From positions 1-64,000 of the forward strand of contig JAURWR010000013.1 of assembly GCA_030654805.1 (NCBI GenBank): a stretch of 64,000 nucleotides of DNA. The letters are read 5' to 3'. The stretch comes from Burkholderiaceae bacterium (GTDB lineage: Bacteria; Pseudomonadota; Gammaproteobacteria; Burkholderiales; Burkholderiaceae_C). This document shows positions 53,594 through 64,000 of this stretch, one piece after another. The notes under the pieces are model-generated. The model was given only the letters and a program-made list of their open reading frames with translations, made no database searches and had not been told where the DNA came from. Within the stretch, counting starts at the first letter, position 1. The number at the start of each line of letters is the position of its first letter. Position numbers and translations under genes: made by a program.

Positions 53594-54814
53594 TCAGACG
53601 ACCTGGCCGATTTTGAAGATGGGCAGGTACATCGACACGACGATGCCGCCGATCAGCGTGCCGAGGATCACGATGATGAACGGTTCCATCAGGCTCGACA
53701 GGCCCTTGACCGCTTCGTCCACCTCGTCCTCATAGAACTCGGCAGCCTTGCCGAGCATCTGGTCGAGCGAGCCGGACTCTTCGCCGATGGCGCACATCTG
53801 AAGCACCATGTTCGGGAACACGCCCGTGGTCTGCATCGATGTGGTGAGTGAGGCTCCGGTGGACACGTCCTTCTGGATTGCTTCGGTGGCTTCGGCGAAC
53901 ACAGCATTGCCAGAAGCGCCACCCACCGAGTCAAGAGCCTCGACCAGCGGCACCCCGGCGGCAAACATCGTCGACAGCGTGCGCGTCCAGCGCGCCACCG
54001 CCGATTTGTTGACCAGGTCGCCGAACACCGGGACGCGCAGCAGCAGGCGGTCCATGGCTTTTTGCATCTTCTCGGACCGTTTCCACGATTCGAGGAAGAA
54101 GTACGTGCCACCGCCCAGGAAGCCGAAGATCGCCCACCAGTACTTGACGAAGAACTCGGACATGGCGATCACGACCAGCGTGGGCGCTGGCAGGTCCGCT
54201 CCGAACGACGAGAACACGTCCTTGAAAGCCGGGATCACGAAAATCATGATCACCGCCAGCACCACGAAGGCGACAACCAGCACGGCGATCGGGTAGATCA
54301 AGGCGGACTTGATCTTGTTCTTGATCGCCATCGTCTTTTCCTGGTAGATGGCCAGGCGGTCGAGCAGGGCATCCAGGATGCCGCCAGCTTCGCCGGCTTC
54401 GACGAGGTTGCAATACAGCGCGTCGAAGTACAGCGGGTACTTGCGGAAAGCCGACGACAGGCTGGTGCCGGTCTCCACATCGGAGCGGATATCAGTCAGC
54501 AGCTTGGTGAGACGAGGATTCGGACTTCCCCGCGCGACGATGTCGAATGATTGAATCAGCGGCACACCCGCCCGCATCATCGTGGACAGCTGCCGCGTGA
54601 AGATCGCAATGTCCTTCTGCTTGATGGAGCGCCCACCGCTCATGCGGCGCTTCTTGATCTTGGTGGTCAGTATTCCCTGGCGACGCAGACTGGCGCTGAC
54701 CATCGCTTCGCCACCGGCACGCATCTCACCGCGAACGATCTTGCCGTTCTTGTCCTTGCCTTCGTACTCGAAAACGATGTCTTTGATGCTTTTCGCGGCC
54801 GCTGCAGTCGCCAT
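53594..54814 (-). CDS. pilC: Type IV pilus assembly inner-membrane protein PilC
   Basis: FTRQLSTMMRAGVPLIQSFDIVARG…FYEDEVDEAVKGLSSLMEPFIIVILGTLIGGIVVSMYLPIFKIGQVV. Confidence 0.94.
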   Translation of the reverse strand: MATAAAAKSIKDIVFEYEGKDKNGKIVRGEMRAGGEAMVSASLRRQGILTTKIKKRRMSGGRSIKQKDIAIFTRQLSTMMRAGVPLIQSFDIVARGSPNPRLTKLLTDIRSDVETGTSLSSAFRKYPLYFDALYCNLVEAGEAGGILDALLDRLAIYQEKTMAIKNKIKSALIYPIAVLVVAFVVLAVIMIFVIPAFKDVFSSFGADLPAPTLVVIAMSEFFVKYWWAIFGFLGGGTYFFLESWKRSEKMQKAMDRLLLRVPVFGDLVNKSAVARWTRTLSTMFAAGVPLVEALDSVGGASGNAVFAEATEAIQKDVSTGASLTTSMQTTGVFPNMVLQMCAIGEESGSLDQMLGKAAEFYEDEVDEAVKGLSSLMEPFIIVILGTLIGGIVVSMYLPIFKIGQVV

Positions 54815-54881
54815 GAAACCTCCGGAGCTCTTGATCCACCCACGTCGTTATCGACCTGGCGGTCGATTTATTCAGCGCCAA

Positions 54882-56600
54882 TCACTCGTTCGTGACCGAA
54901 ATCACTTCTTCGAGTGTCGTGAGGCCGTTGCGAACCTTCACCAGCCCCGATTGACGGAGGTTCCGCACGCCTTCGCGCTCGGCTTGATGAGCGATGTCGA
55001 CGGCAGTTCCTTCCGTCAGGATGATGCGCTGGATCTCTTCGGTGATCGGCATCACCTGGTAGATGCCGACCCGTCCCCGATAACCATTGGAGCATGCTGA
55101 GCATCCCACCGCGCGGTAGGGCGTCCAACTTCCGTTGATCTCGCTTTCGGTGTAGCCGGCCTTCAGCATGGCCTCTTGTGGGTAAGTGGCAGGTGCCTTG
55201 CAGCTCTCGCACAGCTTGCGCGCCAGCCGCTGGGCTGTGATCAGCAGCACGCTGGATGCGATGTTGAACGGCGCGACACCCATGTTCAATAAGCGTGTCA
55301 AGGTGGTCGGGGCATCGTTGGTGTGCAGGGTCGACATCACCATGTGACCCGTCTGCGCCGCCTTGATCGCGATGTCAGCCGTTTCCAGGTCGCGAATCTC
55401 GCCCACCATGATGATGTCCGGGTCTTGACGCAGGAACGATTTCAGGGCCGCCGCGAAATTGAGCCCCGCCTTGTCATTGACGTTGACCTGGTTGATACCT
55501 GGCAAATTGATTTCAGCCGGATCTTCTACTGTCGAAATGTTGACGCCCGGCTGATTGAGTATGTTCAGGCAGGTGTACAGCGAGACCGTCTTCCCCGAGC
55601 CCGTCGGACCCGTGACCAACACCATGCCGTACGGTCGGTGGATGCAGTGGATCAAGCGGTCCCGCTCTATTTTTTCGTATCCGAGGGCCTCGATGCCGAG
55701 CTTGGCGCTGGACGAATCCAGAATCCGGATCACGATCTTCTCGCCGAACAGGGTTGGCAGCGTGCTCACACGGAAGTCGATGGACTTGCTGCCGAACTTC
55801 AGCTTCATTCGTCCATCTTGCGGGACGCGCTTTTCTGCGATGTCCAGGCGCGAAATCACCTTGATGCGGGAGGACAACTTGTCCTTGATGGCGATCGGCG
55901 GCTGCGTGATTTCGCGCAACTCGCCATCGATGCGGAATCGCACGCGGTAGTGGTACTCATAGGGCTCGAAGTGCAGGTCGGATGCGCGCGCGTTGATGGC
56001 GTCGATCAGCATCTTCTGCAGGAAACGCACAACCGGGGCATCTTCGACGTCTGGCGCCGCTTCGGCGGTTTCCTGGGTGGCGGTCTCGTCGGTGACATCG
56101 AACTCGAAGTCACCGGAAGACATGGACTCCAGTGTTTCTGCGGCACTCGTGCCATTGGCTTCAACGATCTTCGAAAGCTTGTCGTGCTCGACGATGACCC
56201 ATTCCGGCGTCAGCTGCGTTGCGAACTTGATGCGCTCGACCGCTTCTTGGTCCGTCGGATCGGCGCCTCCGATGAATACGCGACCGCCGCGCTTTCCGAG
56301 GACCACCAACTGATATTCGGACGCCAGCTTGACGTCGACGATGTTGCGGGGAAGTTTCTGGGCGTCGACCGCATTCAGGTCGAGCAACGGCAGGGCAAGC
56401 GCTGTCGACAAGGTGTGCGCGAGATCTGCGGGAGAAACGGTACCTGCCGCGATCACCGCAGCAACGAAACTGACTTTCTTTTCGCGTGCCGACTTGACCA
56501 GCGCTTCGGCAGTCTTTTCGTTCAGTTTTCCCGCATGGACGAGAACCCTGGCCACGCCTGAAAGCGCAGATTGCGGGGCTTCAGCGAGAGTGTCTGCCAT
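54882..56600 (-). CDS. pilB: Type IV pilus assembly ATPase PilB
   Basis: GMVLVTGPTGSGKTVSLYTCLNILNQPGVNISTVEDPAEINLPGINQVNVNDKAGLNFAAALKSFLRQDPDIIMVGEIRDLETADIAIKAAQTGH. Confidence 0.95.
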   Translation of the reverse strand: MADTLAEAPQSALSGVARVLVHAGKLNEKTAEALVKSAREKKVSFVAAVIAAGTVSPADLAHTLSTALALPLLDLNAVDAQKLPRNIVDVKLASEYQLVVLGKRGGRVFIGGADPTDQEAVERIKFATQLTPEWVIVEHDKLSKIVEANGTSAAETLESMSSGDFEFDVTDETATQETAEAAPDVEDAPVVRFLQKMLIDAINARASDLHFEPYEYHYRVRFRIDGELREITQPPIAIKDKLSSRIKVISRLDIAEKRVPQDGRMKLKFGSKSIDFRVSTLPTLFGEKIVIRILDSSSAKLGIEALGYEKIERDRLIHCIHRPYGMVLVTGPTGSGKTVSLYTCLNILNQPGVNISTVEDPAEINLPGINQVNVNDKAGLNFAAALKSFLRQDPDIIMVGEIRDLETADIAIKAAQTGHMVMSTLHTNDAPTTLTRLLNMGVAPFNIASSVLLITAQRLARKLCESCKAPATYPQEAMLKAGYTESEINGSWTPYRAVGCSACSNGYRGRVGIYQVMPITEEIQRIILTEGTAVDIAHQAEREGVRNLRQSGLVKVRNGLTTLEEVISVTNE

Positions 56601-56662
56601 TCAATGCCGATCTCGAATATTCAAGTGCCGAATGGATTGCCGCCTGATCGGACCCCCTGGAT

Positions 56663-56739
56663 TGGTCGGGGTGAGAGGATTCGAACCTCCGGCCTCTACG
56701 TCCCGAACGTAGCGCTCTACCAGGCTAAGCTACACCCCG
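56663..56739 (-). tRNA. tRNA-Pro (CGG)
   Basis: Minus strand CGGGGTGTAGCTTAGCCTGGTAGAGCGCTACGTTCGGGACGTAGAGGCCGGAGGTTCGAATCCTCTCACCCCGACCA; anticodon loop TTCGGGA. Confidence 0.95.
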
Positions 56740-56776
56740 AAGCTCAATTTCGAATCGCGGGCCACTGACAGTGACA

Positions 56777-57775
56777 TCATGACGACCGTTCCACCGAGTT
56801 CGTGCATAACTTTATCAGAGCATCTCGGTGAATTGACGGCGGCAATGCTGCCAAGCGGCCTTTCGCATGTTCAACCTGTTCACGCGCTGCGTCCCTAGTG
56901 GCTTGAAGCGCTCCGGTTCGCCCCACTATTTCGATTACTTCCGCGAGCCGCTCAACTTCACCATGCTGAATCGCACCGCGAATCAGTTCACGCTCGTCCG
57001 GTGTTCCCCGTTGCATCGCCAGCAGCAAGGGCAGCGTGGGCTTGCCCTCGCGCAGGTCGTCGCCAACGTTCTTGCCCAAGTCTTGGGTTGAGCCTTCGTA
57101 GTCGAGCAGGTCGTCGATGAGCTGAAAGGCCGTACCGAGCGAGCGACCGAAATCGGCGCAGGCATCCTCAACGTAGTCGGGGGCGTCGGCCAGCACGGCG
57201 CCCAGTCGGGCGCTCGCTTCAAACAATTTGGCTGTCTTGAAGCGGATCACTTTCAGGTAATCGTCGACTTGCAGGTCAGGGTCGTGCATGTTCATCAACT
57301 GCAGCACTTCGCCTTCGGCGATGACGTTGGTGGCGTCCGAAAGCACTTGCAGCACCCTCATGCGGTTCACAGATACCATCATCTGGAAGGCTCGGGAGTA
57401 GACGAAGTCTCCGACCAGGATGCTCGCCGCATTCCCGAAAATCGCGTTGGCCGATTTGCGGCCACGGCGCAGATCAGACTCGTCGACGACGTCGTCATGC
57501 AGCAACGTGGCGGTATGGATGAATTCGACCGTTGCGGCCAACTCAAACCGCTCAGCTCCCTGAAACCCGAGCGCCCTCGAGAACAGTAGAACCAGCAGCG
57601 GCCTGATTCGCTTGCCTCCGGCGCCGATGATGTACTTGGAGATCTGGTTGATCAGCGCGACCTCAGATGCCAAGCGTCTCCGGATGACGGCGTCAACCTC
57701 TTTCATCTCTGCGTCCATGTCACCGTCGGCGCTGGCATGGTGTTCTTCAGAGCAGGCTGTGAGTTCGGCGCGCAC
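56777..57775 (-). CDS. ispB: Polyprenyl diphosphate synthase (octaprenyl type)
   Basis: GAGGKRIRPLLVLLFSRALGF…TATLLHDDVVDESDLRRGRKSANAIFGN…LIDDLLDYEGSTQDLGKNVGDDLREGKPTLPLL; start (GTG at 57775 or a later ATG) uncertain. Confidence 0.92.
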   Translation of the reverse strand: MRAELTACSEEHHASADGDMDAEMKEVDAVIRRRLASEVALINQISKYIIGAGGKRIRPLLVLLFSRALGFQGAERFELAATVEFIHTATLLHDDVVDESDLRRGRKSANAIFGNAASILVGDFVYSRAFQMMVSVNRMRVLQVLSDATNVIAEGEVLQLMNMHDPDLQVDDYLKVIRFKTAKLFEASARLGAVLADAPDYVEDACADFGRSLGTAFQLIDDLLDYEGSTQDLGKNVGDDLREGKPTLPLLLAMQRGTPDERELIRGAIQHGEVERLAEVIEIVGRTGALQATRDAAREQVEHAKGRLAALPPSIHRDALIKLCTNSVERSS

Positions 57776-57954
57776 GCTGTCCTTTTGGCATAAAAAGCGA
57801 ATTATAGAAATGCAGCACCTGCACTGCCTTCGATGGCAAGTACTTCGGCAGAGTGCTAGCGCCAATGCAAATTTTCCGGATACAATGCGCGGTTGTGCAA
57901 TGTGTCGCCTGTCCATCCGGCGGTGCACGCGAAAATTCAATTGAAAGGGCTGAA

Positions 57955-58266
57955 ATGTACGCAGTCATCAAGACCGGCGGTAAGCAGTATCGGGTTGCCG
58001 CTGGCGAAAAACTCAAAATCGAGCAGATCACTGCGGACGTGGGCCAAGAAATCACGCTGGATCACGTGCTGGCGATCGGCAGTGGCGCCGACCTGCAGAT
58101 CGGAAGTCCGCTCGTGTCGGGTGCGACAGTCACCGCCACAGTGACGGCGCAGGGTCGGCACGACAAGGTGCGCATTTTCAAGATGCGTCGCCGCAAGCAC
58201 TACCAGAAGCGTCAGGGCCACCGCCAGGCGTTCACGGAAATTGAAATCCGCGCCGTCAACGGCTGA
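57955..58266 (+). CDS. rplU: 50S ribosomal protein L21
   Basis: [25 protein letters not shown]…[24 protein letters not shown]. Confidence 0.96.
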   Translation: MYAVIKTGGKQYRVAAGEKLKIEQITADVGQEITLDHVLAIGSGADLQIGSPLVSGATVTATVTAQGRHDKVRIFKMRRRKHYQKRQGHRQAFTEIEIRAVNG

Positions 58267-58293
58267 AGCTCTCAAAAATTCAAGGGTTAAACC

Positions 58294-58551
58294 ATGGCAC
58301 AGAAAAAAGGCGGCGGTTCCACGCGGAACGGCCGGGACTCACAGCCGAAAATGCTCGGCGTCAAGACATTCGGCGGCGAATCGATTCCTGCTGGTTCGAT
58401 CATCGTTCGCCAGCGTGGAACCCAATTCCACCCTGGAACCAATGTTGGTGTCGGCAAGGATCACACTTTGTTCGCGTTGGTCGATGGTGAAGTCGTTTTT
58501 GCCGTCAAGGGTCCGCGAAATCGCCGCACCGTGAGCATCAAGGCAGTCTGA
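58294..58551 (+). CDS. rpmA: 50S ribosomal protein L27
   Basis: [52 protein letters not shown]. Confidence 0.96.
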   Translation: MAQKKGGGSTRNGRDSQPKMLGVKTFGGESIPAGSIIVRQRGTQFHPGTNVGVGKDHTLFALVDGEVVFAVKGPRNRRTVSIKAV

Positions 58552-58569
58552 TAAAGCTGTGATGCATCG

Positions 58570-58598
58570 AAGAGCCCCGGCTTGCCGGGGCTTTCTTA
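58570..58598 (+). terminator. Rho-independent terminator after rpmA
   Basis: AGAGCCCCGGCTTGCCGGGGCTTTCTTATT. Confidence 0.75.
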
Positions 58599-58689
58599 TT
58601 TGGGAGCGGGCGATTGCATGTCGCTACTCGGTGGACGAACGGTCCAAACTCATGTTTTCGCTCGCCATTGATTTCAAGTGCTGGCTTAA

Positions 58690-60920
<2,231 letters not shown>

Positions 60921-60999
60921 TGCACGTCCCTGGTTGGACCGGCGTCATGTGGACGCGTCGCGCCGGAGACGAGATTTGTTCAGATCGGTGCAGATCGGA

Positions 61000-61629
61000 T
61001 CAGGCTGCCGGCTTGATCTCCGGTGGCGGCTCCTTCGCATCCAAGGGCAGCACATCGTTCTCGATGCCGAGTTCCGGTACGAGTGGAGTCATCGCCGGAT
61101 CGGCGGAATCGCCTTCGACCCTCGAACTGCCCCGCATGAACCGACCATGTTGGCCAAGTTTTGGTATGAACTTCGAGAGTTCGGTCAGCGCCATCTGATA
61201 GACATCGCGCTTGAACTCGATGACCACCTCGAGCGGTATCCAGTACTCATTCCAGCGCCAGGCGTCGAATTCGGGATGGCTGGTGGCGCGCAGATTCATG
61301 TCGCTGTCCCTGCCGGTCAGTTGCAGCAAGAACCAGATCTGCTTTTGCCCACGGTAATGTCCGCGGGCGTCGCGGCGAATGAAGCGATCTGGAACTTCAT
61401 AGCGAAGCCAGTCGCGGGTGCGAGCGAGGATGCGGACATGATCGGACGTCAACCCCACCTCTTCGTGGAGTTCGCGATACATCGCCTGCTCCGGCGTTTC
61501 GCCGTACTGGATTCCTCCCTGCGGGAACTGCCAAGAGTGCGTCCGGAGCCGTTTGCCCCAGAACACCTGGTTCCTCTGGTTGAGCTGGACGATGCCGACG
61601 TTGGGTCTGAACCCCTCACGGTCGAGCAT
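61000..61629 (-). CDS. rppH: RNA pyrophosphohydrolase
   Basis: [60 protein letters not shown]. Confidence 0.95.
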   Translation of the reverse strand: MLDREGFRPNVGIVQLNQRNQVFWGKRLRTHSWQFPQGGIQYGETPEQAMYRELHEEVGLTSDHVRILARTRDWLRYEVPDRFIRRDARGHYRGQKQIWFLLQLTGRDSDMNLRATSHPEFDAWRWNEYWIPLEVVIEFKRDVYQMALTELSKFIPKLGQHGRFMRGSSRVEGDSADPAMTPLVPELGIENDVLPLDAKEPPPEIKPAA

Positions 61630-61769
61630 AATCGACTCCAAAATTCTCGTTATTTTCATTATTGCACCGCGCTGGCCTAACGCAAACCCTCCACTTGCGT
61701 GCCAGTACTTGCTTGGCCTTTGAGCCCGCTTGCCACTCCATTTTTCCGAAGCCCAATGCGGCCGTCTCG

Positions 61770-63515
61770 ATGAAAGTCTCCCAGTTCTTCATTTCCACGC
61801 TCAAGGAAGCGCCCGCCGACGCCGAAGTCATCAGTCACAAGCTCATGCTGCGAGCCGGGTTCATCAAGCGGCTGAGCGCTGGGATTTACACCTACATGCC
61901 AATCGGGCTCAGAGTGATTCGCAAGGTCGAAGGCATCATTCGCGAGGAGATGGCCCGTGCGGGTGCCGTCGAGCTGCTGATGCCGCTGGTTCAGCCGGCC
62001 GAGTTGTGGCAGGAGACGGGTCGATTCGACAAGATGGGCGCCGAACTTCTGCGCGTCAAAGACCGCCACGACCGCGATTTCGTGATCCAGCCGACCAGCG
62101 AGGAGGTCATCACGGACATCGCGCGCCAGGAATTGCGCAGCTACCGGGCGCTGCCGAAGTGCTTTTTCCACATTCAGACCAAGTTCCGGGACGAGCGCCG
62201 TCCACGCTTCGGCGTGATGCGTGGGCGCGAGTTCACGATGAAGGACGCGTACTCTTTCGACCGGGACGTCGAGTCGGCTGCGAAGAGTTACGACGCGATG
62301 TACGCGGCCTATGTGCGTGTCTTCGAGCGCATGGGCTTGACCTTCCGCGCGGTGGCCGCAGACACCGGCGCCATCGGCGGCGACCGCTCGCACGAGTTCC
62401 AGGTCATCGCCGACACGGGTGAAGACGCGATCGCGTATTGCGCCACCTCGAGCTACGCCGCCAATGTCGAACTGGCCGAAGCGGTGCTGTTGAACGATCA
62501 GCGCCCTGCGGCGTCGCAACCGCTGGTCAAGACGCCGACGCCTCGCAAATCGACCTGCGAGGACGTGGCCGCCTTTCTGGGCGTGCCCCTGCAGTCAACC
62601 GTCAAGTCGCTCGTGCTGGCCACCGATGAAGCGTTGCCGGGCGACACAGGCACGAAAACGACGGTCTGGCTGCTGCTGATTCGCGGCGATCACGCCCTCA
62701 ACGAGGTCAAGGTGGGCAAGCTGCCTGGATTGAAGGCGGGGCACCGTTTCGCCACGGCCGCCGAGATCGCCGAGCATTTCGGTTGCAAGCCTGGCTACCT
62801 CGGCCCGGTCGGGCTGTCTAGCCAGGTGAAGGTGATCGTGGACCGCACGGTCGCGGCGATGAGCGATTTCATCTGTGGCGCGAACGAGGAGGATTGCCAC
62901 CTGACCGGGGTGAACTGGGGGCGCGATCTGCCCGAGCCGCATCAGGTCGCCGACATCCGCAACGTGGTGGTTGGCGACCCTTCGCCGGACGGGCAGGGCG
63001 AGTTGTCGATCCAGCGTGGCATCGAGGTCGGGCATGTCTTTTATCTTGGCACCAAGTACAGCGCCGCGATGAAGGCGACGTTTCTCGACGAGAGCGGCAA
63101 ACCCAAGCTGATGGAGATGGGCTGCTACGGAATCGGTGTCACCCGCATCCTCGGGGCTGCGGTCGAGCAGTGCCACGACGGGCGCGGCATGATCTGGCCG
63201 GTGGCCATCGCACCGTTTGCCGTGGTGATCTGCCCTGTCGGATACGACCGGTTCCCCCAGGTGAAAGCGGCGGCCGACGAGTTGCACCGATCGCTGCTGG
63301 AAGCCGGTGTCGACGTGGCCCTCGACGATCGCGGAGAACGTCCCGGTGCGATGTTTGCCGATTGGGAACTCATCGGCGTGCCGCATCGGGTCGCGATCGG
63401 CGAGCGCAGCCTCAAGGACAACCTGGTCGAGTACCAGGGGCGGCAGGACCAGCAATCTACACCGGTACCGATCGACCAGATCCGGGGCTGGCTGATGGAG
63501 AAGTTGACGCCATGA
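61770..63515 (+). CDS. proS: Prolyl-tRNA synthetase
   Basis: [61 protein letters not shown]…. Confidence 0.96.
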   Translation: MKVSQFFISTLKEAPADAEVISHKLMLRAGFIKRLSAGIYTYMPIGLRVIRKVEGIIREEMARAGAVELLMPLVQPAELWQETGRFDKMGAELLRVKDRHDRDFVIQPTSEEVITDIARQELRSYRALPKCFFHIQTKFRDERRPRFGVMRGREFTMKDAYSFDRDVESAAKSYDAMYAAYVRVFERMGLTFRAVAADTGAIGGDRSHEFQVIADTGEDAIAYCATSSYAANVELAEAVLLNDQRPAASQPLVKTPTPRKSTCEDVAAFLGVPLQSTVKSLVLATDEALPGDTGTKTTVWLLLIRGDHALNEVKVGKLPGLKAGHRFATAAEIAEHFGCKPGYLGPVGLSSQVKVIVDRTVAAMSDFICGANEEDCHLTGVNWGRDLPEPHQVADIRNVVVGDPSPDGQGELSIQRGIEVGHVFYLGTKYSAAMKATFLDESGKPKLMEMGCYGIGVTRILGAAVEQCHDGRGMIWPVAIAPFAVVICPVGYDRFPQVKAAADELHRSLLEAGVDVALDDRGERPGAMFADWELIGVPHRVAIGERSLKDNLVEYQGRQDQQSTPVPIDQIRGWLMEKLTP

Positions 63516-64000
63516 CGCTGGGTCGACGCGCTGTCTTGATGTCGGGTCTCGCGGTGGCACTCCACTGGCCGGATGCACGGGCGGCCGGCCAGGCCGAAGA
63601 GCCGCTGGCCGACGCCGTGCGCACGGCGCTCTCGGCGGCGGTGGGTGACTTCGCACCGCCCAGACCATCGTTTGACACGATGGAGCAGCGGCTGGCTTAC
63701 CTGCGCTGGCTGAGCGCGGCCAGCGATCGCCTCAAGAAACGCAAGGCGGAGTACGAGGCGCGGGTCGAGTTTCTGGAAACGGTCTGGTACGAGAGCAAGC
63801 GCAAGGGCCTGGACCCGACGCTGGTGCTGGGTTTGATCCAGGTCGAAAGCGGGTTCCGGAAGTACGCGATCAGCAGCGTCGGCGCTCGCGGCTATATGCA
63901 GGTGATGCCGTTCTGGGCGCGCTTGATCGGCGATGGCAAGGTGGACAAACTGTTCCACATGCAGACGAACCTGCGTTTCGGCTGTGTGATCCTGCGCCAC
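63512..64000 (+). CDS. Lytic transglycosylase (SLT domain), truncated by the window end
   Basis: [24 protein letters not shown] signal; [54 protein letters not shown] overlap with proS; no stop before 64000. Confidence 0.9.
   Translation, partial: MTLGRRAVLMSGLAVALHWPDARAAGQAEEPLADAVRTALSAAVGDFAPPRPSFDTMEQRLAYLRWLSAASDRLKKRKAEYEARVEFLETVWYESKRKGLDPTLVLGLIQVESGFRKYAISSVGARGYMQVMPFWARLIGDGKVDKLFHMQTNLRFGCVILRH

Overview
High-GC Burkholderiales-type (beta-proteobacterial) chromosomal segment. Most of it (about 7-41 kb and 43-64 kb) is ordinary housekeeping: argF/argD, rpsT, murJ, hda, pcnB, folK, rpsP-rimM-trmD-rplS, rsgA, orn, trpS, purN, rpmG/rpmB, trxB, ftsK-lolA-rarA, a livHMGF operon, cysM, galU, valS, uvrD-type helicase, pilB/pilC, ispB, rplU-rpmA-obgE-proB, rppH, proS and two tRNAs. 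The accessory part is concentrated in four places. (1) 1-6.9 kb holds a type I restriction-modification locus on the minus strand: hsdM - DUF1016 nuclease - hsdS - AlbA_2/Schlafen-type ATPase - BRO/DinD protein - hsdR. hsdR is cut off after about 60 codons by what looks like an IS21-type end. Both accessory genes next to hsdM and hsdS are followed by a second, diverged copy of the 3' coding tail of the upstream core gene (hsdM tail after DUF1016, hsdS tail after AlbA_2). This suggests a repeated mode of cargo insertion at hsd gene 3' ends and is the most interesting signal here. (2) 26.2-26.5 kb, between convergent orn and trpS, carries two divergently oriented long hairpins. Their loops are nearly identical, their stems are unrelated, and the wobble pairs are consistent with the loop-sense strand. 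(3) 41.7-42.8 kb holds decayed defence/TA material: BrnTA with a frameshifted toxin, and a HEPN-like fragment. (4) A GNAT acetyltransferase pseudogene lies at 18.8-19.1 kb. Everything here was read by eye from the sequence and ORF track; no database searches were run.
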